From assembly GCF_048388525.1 (NCBI RefSeq), contig NZ_DBGCTQ010000049.1, forward strand, positions 1-64,000: DNA of 64,000 nt, written 5' to 3'. The notes under the pieces were generated by a model. The model made no database searches, was not told the origin of the DNA, and saw nothing but the letters and a program-made list of their open reading frames with translations. Shown one piece after another: positions 7,241 through 18,473 of this stretch (position 1 is the stretch's first letter; every line of letters starts with the position of its first letter). The DNA is from BQOK01 sp048388525. Lineage in GTDB: Bacteria > Bacillota > Clostridia > Oscillospirales > Ruminococcaceae. The translations under genes and the position numbers were made by a program.

Positions 7241-7258
7241 TTTGAAAATTTATTCATA
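7241..7258. promoter_or_regulatory. Candidate ARG box (ArgR/AhrC operator)
   Basis: Minus-strand sequence TATGAATAAATTTTCAAA matches the ArgR consensus TNTGAATWWWWATTCANW at all but one position. It lies just upstream of the -35 of the amino-acid ABC operon. The region is AT-rich, so chance similarity is possible. Confidence 0.4.
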
Positions 7259-7317
7259 AAAAATGCAATTCTTTACGTTTTGACTAAAATCTTCGGCTCC
7301 GGGGCGCGCGCACATTG

Positions 7318-8469
7318 TCAGAATGCCAGGGCTTCGATGCGGTCGAACGCCTCTTTTAGCCGGTCCAGCCCCGTGGTGCAGGCGATCCGCACATATCCTT
7401 CCCCCGCCGCGCCAAAGGCCACGCCGGGCACCATGGCCACATGCGCTTCGCGCACCAGCCGCTGGCAGAACGCGATGGAGTCCATGCCGGTCTTTTGTAT
7501 ATTCATGAATAAATAAAAGGTACCCTGGGGCGGGCGCACCGAAAACGCCGGCATGGCGTTGATGCGCTGCGCTGCGTAAAACACCCGCTCTTTATAGGCC
7601 GCGGTGTACTGGTCGCCAATTTCGCTGCGCAGCCGCAGCGCATGCAGTGCCGCCCGCTGCGACACCGAGGGCGCCGAGTACACCAGGTTTTCGTTCACCC
7701 GCTTCATGGCAGCCACAATGGGCGGCTCGGCGATGATATGCCCAATGCGCCAGCCGGTCATCAGATAATTTTTTGAAAAGCTGTTCAGGGTGACCGTGCG
7801 CTTTGCCATGCCCGGCAGCGCCCGCAGGGGCAAAAAGCCGGTTTCATACATGTAGTCCGTATAAATTTCGTCGGCCAAAACCACCAGATCGTGCATCTTG
7901 GCCGCGGCCGCGATGGCCTTGTAGGTATCCATATCGCAGGCCGCGCCCGTGGGGTTGCAGGGGTTGTTCAGGATCAGGGCTTTGGTGCGCGGGGTGATGG
8001 CCGCCTCCAGCCGCGCGGGGTCGATTCCAAAGCCGTCGGCCTCAAAGGTGGGCACCTCCACCGCTGTTCCCCCGGCAAGCTCCACCTGTTCTTTATAGGG
8101 GGAAAAATAGGGCGAGAAAAGAATCACCTCGTCGCCCGGGTCAAGCAGGGTCAGAAGTGCCAGGGCCATACCAAAACAGCTGGAAGCCGTAACGAACACC
8201 TGCTCTTTTTCCAATGGCATGTGATATTCAGCGGCATAGAACTGCCGGATCGCCCCGATCAGCTCCGGGTCGCCCTGGGGGTCGGTATAGTGGGTATGGC
8301 CGGCCTTTGCATCCGCCATGGCGGCCCTGATGATCCGCTCATCCGTGGTAAAATCCGTGTCGCCGATGGAAAGGTCGATCATGTCCGGGTAGTTGTTTTT
8401 TTCGGCGGCGGCGCTGGCCATCACACTGGGGCCGGCCGCCGCAAACCGCTTTGCAACAAAATCTCTCAT
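7318..8469 (-). CDS. Class I/II PLP-dependent aminotransferase
   Basis: 383 residues, normal for fold-type I aminotransferases of the AspC/MalY/PatA group. Substrate-side motif NNPCNPTG and the PLP-lysine block NSFSKNYLMTGWRIG are present, as is the tyrosine/aspartate pair in VLADEIYTDYMYE and the C-terminal Arg in GYVRIAC. It transfers an amino group to a 2-oxo acid in the cytosol. The ATG overlaps the stop of the upstream LarA-like gene (ATGA), so the two are one operon. The pairing suggests interconversion of a 2-hydroxy acid or its oxo acid with an amino acid. Exact substrate unknown. Confidence 0.88.
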   Translation of the reverse strand: MRDFVAKRFAAAGPSVMASAAAEKNNYPDMIDLSIGDTDFTTDERIIRAAMADAKAGHTHYTDPQGDPELIGAIRQFYAAEYHMPLEKEQVFVTASSCFGMALALLTLLDPGDEVILFSPYFSPYKEQVELAGGTAVEVPTFEADGFGIDPARLEAAITPRTKALILNNPCNPTGAACDMDTYKAIAAAAKMHDLVVLADEIYTDYMYETGFLPLRALPGMAKRTVTLNSFSKNYLMTGWRIGHIIAEPPIVAAMKRVNENLVYSAPSVSQRAALHALRLRSEIGDQYTAAYKERVFYAAQRINAMPAFSVRPPQGTFYLFMNIQKTGMDSIAFCQRLVREAHVAMVPGVAFGAAGEGYVRIACTTGLDRLKEAFDRIEALAF

Positions 8470-9752
8470 GCCTTTTCGCCCTCCTTCTGCACCCGCGGAA
8501 TCACGGTGGACCCGTTGGGGATCACATAAATCAGCTTGTCCGCAAGATCCAGCTCGGCCAGCAGGGCCGCAGGGTCGCGGAACGCCCGGATTCCCATGGG
8601 CGCCACCAGCGCGGGATCCACGCCGGTGAGCATTACAATATTATAACGCCGCGCCTGCTCGCAGTTCAGGTAAAAAATGTAGCCGGGGATGGTAAAGTTC
8701 TCCCGCAAAGCCGGATCCAGCCTGCCCTCCCGCAGCGGTTTGCACCAGTCAAAATATTCCGCAGGTCCCCCGCCCTCGCGGCATTCGGCCACCAGCACCA
8801 GGGTGCCCCCGGGTTTCAGGCCGCTCTCCACATTGTCGATGGTTTTGGTACCCTGGTAGAGCGACATATCCTTGGGGTAGCCACCGCAGCTCGCCACGAT
8901 CACGTCCGCCTTTTCGGCAATGGGTACCCGGTACATCTCGTCGGCTGCGCGGCAGCCTGCCAGCCAGGCGTCCATCCAGTGGCCCGCATAGATGCGCGCC
9001 AGGTGCATGTCGGCGTTCATGACCAGGTTCACGGTATACAGCTGCTCCACCATGGCGGCGGCCTCGCACATATCCTCGTGCAGGGGGTTGCCCGCCAGCA
9101 CCGCGTTGCCGATGGCCGGGTTCGAGCGGGGGGCCAGCGGGTCCAGCGAGAGAAGGTGGTTTTGCTGAATGGTGTGCAGCGAGGCGACGCCCGGCAAAAT
9201 GCTTTTGCGCCCGCCGCCAAAGCCTGCCATCACATGGTGGGCGCAGGCGCCCAGGGCCACCACCTTGCGGCCCACCGCCAGGGGGTGTACCTCCACCCTG
9301 GTGCCCCGGCTGGTGGTGCCGATGTTCACAAGGTCCGGGGCCAGGCAATCATGGTTGACCACCTGAATTTGTTCGTAGACCCCGTCCGTGACCAGGGTGC
9401 GCAGCTCGGCCTCGCTGCCGCCGATGTGGGTGCCGTTCGCCACGAGGATGGCCAGGTTCTTTTCCTGCACCCCGCACTCCCCGGTGATATAGCGTACCAA
9501 ATGGGGAATCACCAGATCCTGCCGCATCCAAAAGCGGCTCATATCGCTCACGATCAGGGTCACCTTATCGCCCGGGGCAAGCCAGCTGCGCAGGGGCGCC
9601 TGCCCTATGGGGGCATCCAGCGCAGCATAGACCGCCGCCGCCATCTCCCGGATCGGCTCCTCGGCGTGGCCGGTGAGCACCTGCAGCCTGTCGGTTTCAG
9701 GCAGGGCCAGGTCCACCCCGCCCTCACCGTATTTAAAATGGAACTGTTTCAT
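8466..9752 (-). CDS. LarA family nickel-pincer racemase/epimerase
   Basis: 428 residues, the usual LarA length. LarA enzymes use a nickel-pincer nucleotide to move hydride on 2-hydroxy acids. The functional residues can be placed: His109 in VANGTHIGG, His172/173 in ACAHHVMAGFGGGRK, Lys183 (cofactor-linking) in GGGRKSILPG, and downstream His in SLHTIQQNH. So the active site looks complete and lactate racemase or a related hydroxyacid racemase is likely. Start MKQFHF is set by GGAGG, 6-7 nt upstream. The larB, larC and larE cofactor genes are not in this window. A large palindrome sits upstream of its promoter. Confidence 0.85.
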   Translation of the reverse strand: MKQFHFKYGEGGVDLALPETDRLQVLTGHAEEPIREMAAAVYAALDAPIGQAPLRSWLAPGDKVTLIVSDMSRFWMRQDLVIPHLVRYITGECGVQEKNLAILVANGTHIGGSEAELRTLVTDGVYEQIQVVNHDCLAPDLVNIGTTSRGTRVEVHPLAVGRKVVALGACAHHVMAGFGGGRKSILPGVASLHTIQQNHLLSLDPLAPRSNPAIGNAVLAGNPLHEDMCEAAAMVEQLYTVNLVMNADMHLARIYAGHWMDAWLAGCRAADEMYRVPIAEKADVIVASCGGYPKDMSLYQGTKTIDNVESGLKPGGTLVLVAECREGGGPAEYFDWCKPLREGRLDPALRENFTIPGYIFYLNCEQARRYNIVMLTGVDPALVAPMGIRAFRDPAALLAELDLADKLIYVIPNGSTVIPRVQKEGEKA

Positions 9753-9804
9753 AAAAAAGCCTCCTGCGGCCCAAACGCCTTGCCGGCCTGCCGCTTTGGT
9801 TCCT

Positions 9805-9815
9805 ATCATACCATA
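9805..9815 (-). promoter_or_regulatory. Extended -10 promoter of the larA-aminotransferase operon
   Basis: Minus strand TGGTATGAT gives a TG-extended -10 (9813-9805). No convincing -35 at the right distance, which fits a promoter that needs help from a bound protein. Confidence 0.45.
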
Positions 9816-9837
9816 TCCCTGCAAAAAATGGCAGTGC

Positions 9838-9865
9838 AAGTTTATACAAATTTTTGCATAAACTT
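9838..9865. promoter_or_regulatory. 28-bp palindrome, candidate operator
   Basis: Half-site AAGTTTATnCAAAn repeats as an inverted copy; 24 of 28 positions are symmetrical. It lies about 45 bp upstream of the inferred start of the larA-aminotransferase transcript, an activator-like position. Confidence 0.5.
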
Positions 9866-9887
9866 CCACGCTGCTTTTCTCCGATGC

Positions 9888-9917
9888 AAAAAAGGGCCGC
9901 TGCTGCGGCCCTTTTTT
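9888..9917. terminator. Terminator after the hybrid kinase gene
   Basis: AAAAAAGGGCCGC and its exact complement around TGCT. The kinase stop codon (9918-9916) lies inside the start of the stem. The symmetrical A and T runs make it bidirectional. Confidence 0.85.
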
Positions 9918-11757
9918 AAAGGTACCGGTGCAGCTCACTCAACACCCCGGCAATATCCAGCGGTTTTACAAGATAGCCGGTCATGCCCGCCTGATAGGCC
10001 AGGATCCTGTCCTCCCGGAAGGCATTTGCGGTCATTGCCACGATGGGCACCTGCCCTGCGGGGCCCCCGAGCGCACGGATGGCCCGCGTGGCCTCCAGGC
10101 CGTCCATCTCGGGCATGCGGATGTCCATCAGAACCGCAAGATACCGGCCCGGCTCCGCCGCCTGCACCATATCCGCGGCCTGGCGCCCATTTTCCGCCAC
10201 GTCCACCCGCAGGCCATGCGCTTCCAACAGCGCCTGGGCGATCTCCCGGTTCAGGGCGTTGTCCTCGGCCACCAGCACCCGCTTGCCGCTGAGCTCCTGC
10301 CCCGCGGCGGGCCGGGCGGCCGGCAACGGGGCGGTGGCCGGCGGCGGGGCGGCGGCCGCTTCCACCCCCAGCGGCAGAGTAAAGACAAAGCAGCTGCCCA
10401 TGCCCTTTTCGCTCTCCACCTCCAGCGTGCCGCCCATAAGCTGCACCAAATTGTACACGATGGAAAGCCCCAGCCCGCTGCCCACATTGTTGCGCGCACC
10501 GTCCGGCCTTTCCTGCTCAAACGGCAGGAACAGCTTTTGCTTGAATTCGGGCGACATCCCCACCCCGGTATCGTCCACCGCAAAGCGCAGATATGCCAGA
10601 TTCCCGGCGCGCCGCTGCTCACCCACCTCCAGCACCACCCGGCCGCCCCCCGGCGTGAATTTCAGCGCGTTGGACAGCAGGTTCAGCAGCACCTGTTTCA
10701 GGCGCAGCGCGTCCCCCACATAGCGCCCCTGCAGCGTGCCGGTGCGGCGCACAGAAAAATCCAGCCCCTGCTGGCGCGCCTGCGGCGTGATGATCGAGAG
10801 CAGCTCGCTGAAAAACGGTTCAAACTCAAACGGCTCGCGCACCGGTGTCAGCTTGCCGCTCTCGATCTTGCTCATATCCAAAATATCGCTGATCAGGCCC
10901 AATAAAAAGCGCCCTGCCGTGTCGATCTTGCCAAAGCAGTCGCTCACCCGCGCCGCGTCGGCCACATTCAGCTGGCCCAGCGCGCTCATGCCAAGGATGG
11001 CATTCAGCGGGGTGCGGATGTCGTGGCTCATGCGGGAGAGGAAGTCGCTTTTTGCCCTGTTTGCGGCGTTTGCGGCGGCGAGCGCATCCCGCAGAAGCTG
11101 CTCCTGCCTGGCCTTTTCGGCGCGCTGCGCGTCCAGCAGCTTTACCAGCCCGATGGCCAGCACATGGTCGCTCACCGGGTCCTCCACATGAATGATCTGC
11201 ACCGAGAGCCAGTGGTATTGGTCGTCCACCCCCTTTTGCTGTATTTCAAAGTACACCTCCTGTTCGCCCGCGGCAAAGCGCTGCAGCAGCTTCCCCCGGG
11301 AAAATTTGTCGGCAAATTCCTCCCTGCAGGTGGGGCAGACCTTGGGAAGGGTCTTTTGGACCAGCTCGTCAAAGCTGCCTGTGCGCTGCTCCAAAAAGCA
11401 CTCCTGTTCCTCCAAAAAGCAGTTATAGGAATCGCCGGTCAAATCCAGCGTCATGATCATGGGGTATGCGGTACAGATCGCGGCGCGCAGTGCCCGGTTT
11501 TCGATCAGCCGTTCCCGTTCCTGCGCCAACTGCAGGTCATGCAGCTCCGTGGTGTCCGTATAGATCGCCTGCACCACATCCTGGCCGTCGGCGTTCACCA
11601 GCCGTTCCATCACCACGCTGAGCCAGATGGGCGAACCGTCCCGCTTGTGGGCGGGGCGGGCATAGGCAAGGGTGCCGCCGCCCTGGCGCAGCGCATGGAT
11701 GCGGCGCGCCACGCCGTCTTTTTCGCAGCATTCCACCAGCTGCATGGGGCTGAGCAC
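9916..11757 (-). CDS. Hybrid histidine kinase, C-terminal part after in-frame TAG
   Basis: 613 codons from GTG 11757, directly after a TAG at 11760-11758 and in the same frame as the fragment at 11758-12420. Order: the second half of a PAS domain (1-75), a further PAS-like region (about 90-205), coiled linker, HisKA with His245 in SRMSHDIRTPLNA, HATPase with DTGVGMS and GSGLGLSIV, and a C-terminal receiver with Asp545 in VLMDIRMPEMDG and Lys598. All catalytic motifs are intact. If GTG restarts translation it makes a soluble kinase without its sensor; if the stop is read through, the full protein has about 834 residues. Downstream signalling partner is probably the neighbouring REC protein. 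Confidence 0.8.
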   Translation of the reverse strand: MLSPMQLVECCEKDGVARRIHALRQGGGTLAYARPAHKRDGSPIWLSVVMERLVNADGQDVVQAIYTDTTELHDLQLAQERERLIENRALRAAICTAYPMIMTLDLTGDSYNCFLEEQECFLEQRTGSFDELVQKTLPKVCPTCREEFADKFSRGKLLQRFAAGEQEVYFEIQQKGVDDQYHWLSVQIIHVEDPVSDHVLAIGLVKLLDAQRAEKARQEQLLRDALAAANAANRAKSDFLSRMSHDIRTPLNAILGMSALGQLNVADAARVSDCFGKIDTAGRFLLGLISDILDMSKIESGKLTPVREPFEFEPFFSELLSIITPQARQQGLDFSVRRTGTLQGRYVGDALRLKQVLLNLLSNALKFTPGGGRVVLEVGEQRRAGNLAYLRFAVDDTGVGMSPEFKQKLFLPFEQERPDGARNNVGSGLGLSIVYNLVQLMGGTLEVESEKGMGSCFVFTLPLGVEAAAAPPPATAPLPAARPAAGQELSGKRVLVAEDNALNREIAQALLEAHGLRVDVAENGRQAADMVQAAEPGRYLAVLMDIRMPEMDGLEATRAIRALGGPAGQVPIVAMTANAFREDRILAYQAGMTGYLVKPLDIAGVLSELHRYL

Positions 11758-12420
11758 CTACGCGCGGTACTCGGCTTCGCTGGCGTAGCCATACAGCTGC
11801 CAGCCGGTGCGGTTGATATTCACCAGCCGCAGCTCCCCTTCCGGCTCAAACTGCACCACGCCGCAGGGCAGCGAATTGTACAGCTGCTCCAAAAAGCGGG
11901 CCTGCCGCTGCAGCTCCTGTGTGGCCTGCTCGATTTTGATATCCTGCTGCGCCAGAGCGGCCTGAAGGTTCTGATACGCCTCTTCCATGGCCTGCACCGG
12001 GTACAATTCGCCCTGCTGCAGTTGGGAATAGTCGATGGAATTGTGGATATGCGCCGCTTTCAGCTCGCCCTGTTCCCGGCGGAACACAAAGGTACAGCGC
12101 TGGTGGACCCGGAAAAACACCTTGTCCTCCCGCTTTATATGCACGGTGCTTTCGCTCTGGCACAAATAGCACCCCGGCGCAAGCTCCCGGCTCACGTAGC
12201 GTTCGTCGCTCATCTCGCCGGGCACAAGCTCGCTTTTGCCCGCGCGAAAGGCGGCGGCCACCGCCTCGGCGCCCTCGGCGCGCTGGTCCGCGCCGCCGCC
12301 CATCCACACAATGTCGGGCGAAAAGATCGAGATGAGCAGCTCCACATCCGCATCGCAAAAATAGCTCGTGAGAACGCGGCGCGCCAGCGCCTCCACCTCC
12401 TGCCGCACTTTTTCGGTCAT
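11758..12420 (-). CDS. N-terminal part of the interrupted hybrid kinase (NTF2-like + PAS)
   Basis: 220 residues ending at TAG (11760-11758). The first 145 residues form an NTF2/SnoaL-like domain with LKAAHIHNSIDYSQ near its end, closely like the N-terminus of the GGDEF protein at 3235-4287. A coiled segment and the first half of a PAS domain follow (SLPCGVVQFEPEGELRLVNI, then LYGYASEAEYRA). The PAS is cut at the stop and resumes without any frame change. Start from GGAGGGG, 6 nt upstream of the ATG. A single base change (for example TGG or CAG to TAG) explains the break. Confidence 0.75.
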   Translation of the reverse strand: MTEKVRQEVEALARRVLTSYFCDADVELLISIFSPDIVWMGGGADQRAEGAEAVAAAFRAGKSELVPGEMSDERYVSRELAPGCYLCQSESTVHIKREDKVFFRVHQRCTFVFRREQGELKAAHIHNSIDYSQLQQGELYPVQAMEEAYQNLQAALAQQDIKIEQATQELQRQARFLEQLYNSLPCGVVQFEPEGELRLVNINRTGWQLYGYASEAEYRA

Positions 12421-12499
12421 GGCGATCCCCTCCTTTTCCGGTCAGCTCTGTTTATAAGGGCCGGTATTCCGGCCGGCGAACGGCCGGCAATCCATCCCT

Positions 12500-15388
<2,889 letters not shown>

Positions 15389-15541
15389 GCCGCTTCACCC
15401 CTTTTGGCAGTCAAACCGATTCTATTTTATCATACCATTCCGTCCCCTCGGCCGGGTAGCCTTTTTTCCGTTTTTCTTTGCTGTTTTTGGCGTTTGTTCC
15501 CCCTTCCTTTCCCCCGCGCGCCGTTTCCCGCAAAAGGGCGC

Positions 15542-15570
15542 TTGTTCTTCGGCACCGTTTTTATTATAAT
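15542..15570 (+). promoter_or_regulatory. Promoter of the binding-domain hybrid kinase
   Basis: TTGTTC (15542-15547), 17-bp spacer, TATAAT (15565-15570). It is divergent from the gene at 12500-15388; the 242-bp gap holds nothing else I can assign. Confidence 0.6.
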
Positions 15571-15630
15571 GGTGGTATGGTTTTGCCGCTGGAACAGCAC
15601 TGGGCGCAGTACGCACAAAAGGAGTTTTAC

Positions 15631-18435
15631 ATGAAACCGAACTTTCTTCACCGCGTTTGCTGCGCCGCAGCAGGCATGGCCGCTGTGCTTTGCCTTGCGC
15701 TGCCCTGCGCCCCGCGCGCGCACGCCGAAGCGCCGGCGCGGGTCATGCGGGTCCCCCTGACCCCCACCCCCGGCTTTTCGCAGGTGCAGCCGGACGGCAC
15801 ACGCACCGGCCTGATCCTGGACTATCTCACCGAGATCGCAAAATACACCGGCTGGGAATACGAATATGTGGACGTTTCGGCCGAAGATATCACGTCGCGC
15901 TTTTTGGACGGCGAGTTTGATCTGATGGGCGGTACCTTTTACGCCCCAGGGTTCGAGCAGTATTTTGCCTACCCGGATTACAGCACCGGATCCAGCTACG
16001 CCACCCTGCTGGCGCGGGCGGACGACGAGCGGGTCCACGGCTACGACCCGCGCGAGCTGAACGGAATGACCATTGGTGTGTACAAAAACGCCTCCGAAAA
16101 GATCCGCCGCCTGGAGGAATTTTTGCGCATGAACGGGCTGGAGTGCCCCCTGCGCTTTTACACCCAGGAAGATATGGATGCGGCCGGAACGCTTTACGCA
16201 CAGCTGGAAAGGGGCGAGGTGGACCTGCTGCTGGGCAACCTGCAGGAAACGGGAGACTTCCGGATCGCGGCCACCTTTGAGGCCCAGCCCCATTACATCG
16301 TGGCACAGCCCGGGGATCAGGACGCGCTGGACGGGCTGAACATGGCCCTGCAAAACATTCTGAGCTCGGATCCTTCTTTTGCCCAGGAACGGTACGCCGC
16401 CAACTTTCCCAGCGAGGTGAAGGCGACTTTGAACCTTACAGAGGCCGAGCGGGCCTATGTGGCCGCCAAGGGCACCGTGACCGTGGCGGTGGTGGAGCAC
16501 TGGCATCCCCTGTTCTGCCTGGGCGGCAGCGAACCGCACAACGGCGCGGTGCCGGACATGCTGGACCAGGTGGCTGCTTTCAGCGGCCTGGAGTTCCGGT
16601 ATGTTTATGCCGACACCTATATGGGCGCCATCCAGCTGGTACGGAACGGCGAGGCGGACATGCTGGGCAGCTTTTTGGGCGAGGACGCGCTGGCCGAGAC
16701 CAATGGGCTTGCGCTCTCGCGGGCCTATGCCGCCGTGAACTCCATCGTGGTAAAAAACAAATCGGTAAATTACCCCTCTCCGGGCCTTGTGTGCGCAGCG
16801 CTGGAAGGCCGCCGGCCTTCCAGCGGGATCAGCGCGGGCGAGGTGGTGTATTATTCCACCCTGTCCGAGGGTCTGGCCGCGGTGAACCGGGGGGAAGCCG
16901 ACTTTGTATATGGTCTTGCCGCCTCGCTGGAGCGGGAGCTCCAGTCCCGGCATTACCCGAATCTGGTGCCGGTGAGCCTGGTGAACGACCGCAGCAATCT
17001 GCATTTCGCGCTGGGCCGCCCTGTGCCGGCGGAGCTGCTCACCATTTTGAACAAATCGATCAGCAGCCTCTCCGCCGAACAGCGCAGCGCGATCCTGGAC
17101 AAAAACCTGATCTCCAGCGGCACGGTCAACGTCACCCTTACCGACCTTGTGTACTCCGACCCGGTCATGTTTGTGGGGGTGGCCGCGCTGCTGCTGGTGC
17201 TTACGGCGGCCGTGGTGGTTCTGATCGCCCGCAACCGGATCCATGCGGCGGAAATGCGCGCCGAGCTGGAACAGGCCGAGGCCGAGAGCAAGGCCAAGGG
17301 CGAGTTTCTCTCCCGCATGAGCCACGAGATCCGCACCCCCATGAACGCGGTGGTGGGGCTGACCGATCTGACCTCCATGATGGAGGGCGTGCCCGAAGCC
17401 GTGCAGGCGAACCTCGGCAAGATCCGCTCCTCTTCCCACTATCTTTTGGGGCTGATCAACGACATCCTGGATATGAGCCGCATCGACAGCGGCATGCTTA
17501 CGATCGGCAGCGAGCCGTTTTCGCTGGGAGAGCTGCTGCAAGATCTGGAAAGCATGATGCACGGCGAGGCCGAGCGGCGGAGTATTGCCTTCCGGCTGGA
17601 CACCCGGATCCAGCACGATGGGCTCTGCGGCGACGCCATCCGCCTGCGGCAGGTGCTCACCAATCTGCTCTCGAATGCCTTCAAGTTCACCCCGGCCGGC
17701 GGGCACGTGGAGCTGCAGGTCACCGAGACAGGCTTTGACGTGAAGGGCGCAGCTTTTCTGTTTTGTGTGACCGACGACGGGGTGGGCGTGGCGCCCGGGG
17801 ACCAGGAGCGCATTTTCGGCTCTTTTGAACAACTGGGCAGTAACTTTTCCCGCAGCCAGGGCACCGGGCTGGGGCTGCCCATCAGCCGCAGCATCGTGCG
17901 GCTGATGGGGGGCGAACTGGCGCTGGAAAGCGCGCCCGGCAAGGGCAGCAGGTTCCACTTCGCGCTGACCCTTCCCCTGGCCGAGGCGCGCAAGGCGCCC
18001 CCGCCCGCCTCGGCCGACCTGCTGCGCGGCGCCCGCCTTTTGCTTGCGGAGGACAACGACCTGAACGCAGAGATCGCCATCGAGCTGCTGGCGCTCAAGG
18101 GCGCATTGGTGACCCGCGCCGAAAACGGCAGGCAAGCGGTGGATCTGTTCGCCGCCAGTGAGCCGGGGGAATACGGGGCGGTGCTGATGGACATCCAAAT
18201 GCCCGAACTGAACGGTCTGGACGCGGCCCGCGCCATCCGCGCGCTGCCCCGCCCCGACGCGCCGGCCGTGCCCATCATTGCCATGACGGCCAACTCGTTC
18301 CGCGAGGATACCCAGGCCGCCGCCGCCGCGGGCATGACCGGGTTTATTCCAAAGCCGGTGGACGCAAGCTACTTGTACAGCGTGCTGTGCGGCGCCTTGG
18401 GCCGCACACAGGCGGAAGATCAAACAAAAGCATAG
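15631..18435 (+). CDS. Hybrid histidine kinase with two SBP_bac_3 sensor domains
   Basis: 934 residues. A signal peptide (to about residue 32) leads into two tandem extracytoplasmic solute-binding domains (about 37-260 and 280-495), a single helix (511-533), a coiled linker, HisKA with His565 in SRMSHEIRTPMNA, HATPase with DDGVGVAPG and GTGLGLPIS, and a receiver with Asp854 in VLMDIQMPELNG. The plan is that of BvgS/EvgS-type sensors, where a ligand outside the cell sets kinase activity. The domains resemble amino-acid-binding proteins, so an amino acid or similar small polar ligand is likely. Start from AAAGGAG, 8 nt before ATG 15631. No output DNA-binding protein lies next to it; the c-di-GMP protein is the nearest receiver. 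Confidence 0.92.
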   Translation: MKPNFLHRVCCAAAGMAAVLCLALPCAPRAHAEAPARVMRVPLTPTPGFSQVQPDGTRTGLILDYLTEIAKYTGWEYEYVDVSAEDITSRFLDGEFDLMGGTFYAPGFEQYFAYPDYSTGSSYATLLARADDERVHGYDPRELNGMTIGVYKNASEKIRRLEEFLRMNGLECPLRFYTQEDMDAAGTLYAQLERGEVDLLLGNLQETGDFRIAATFEAQPHYIVAQPGDQDALDGLNMALQNILSSDPSFAQERYAANFPSEVKATLNLTEAERAYVAAKGTVTVAVVEHWHPLFCLGGSEPHNGAVPDMLDQVAAFSGLEFRYVYADTYMGAIQLVRNGEADMLGSFLGEDALAETNGLALSRAYAAVNSIVVKNKSVNYPSPGLVCAALEGRRPSSGISAGEVVYYSTLSEGLAAVNRGEADFVYGLAASLERELQSRHYPNLVPVSLVNDRSNLHFALGRPVPAELLTILNKSISSLSAEQRSAILDKNLISSGTVNVTLTDLVYSDPVMFVGVAALLLVLTAAVVVLIARNRIHAAEMRAELEQAEAESKAKGEFLSRMSHEIRTPMNAVVGLTDLTSMMEGVPEAVQANLGKIRSSSHYLLGLINDILDMSRIDSGMLTIGSEPFSLGELLQDLESMMHGEAERRSIAFRLDTRIQHDGLCGDAIRLRQVLTNLLSNAFKFTPAGGHVELQVTETGFDVKGAAFLFCVTDDGVGVAPGDQERIFGSFEQLGSNFSRSQGTGLGLPISRSIVRLMGGELALESAPGKGSRFHFALTLPLAEARKAPPPASADLLRGARLLLAEDNDLNAEIAIELLALKGALVTRAENGRQAVDLFAASEPGEYGAVLMDIQMPELNGLDAARAIRALPRPDAPAVPIIAMTANSFREDTQAAAAAGMTGFIPKPVDASYLYSVLCGALGRTQAEDQTKA

Positions 18436-18473
18436 GGGTCCCGCCGCGGCGGGGCCCGGAAAGGCGGTAAGAA

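Noticed and set aside
11758..11760. TAG read as pyrrolysine or other recoded codon
   Set aside because: No recoding element is visible, the protein is not a methylamine methyltransferase, and a plain point mutation explains it.
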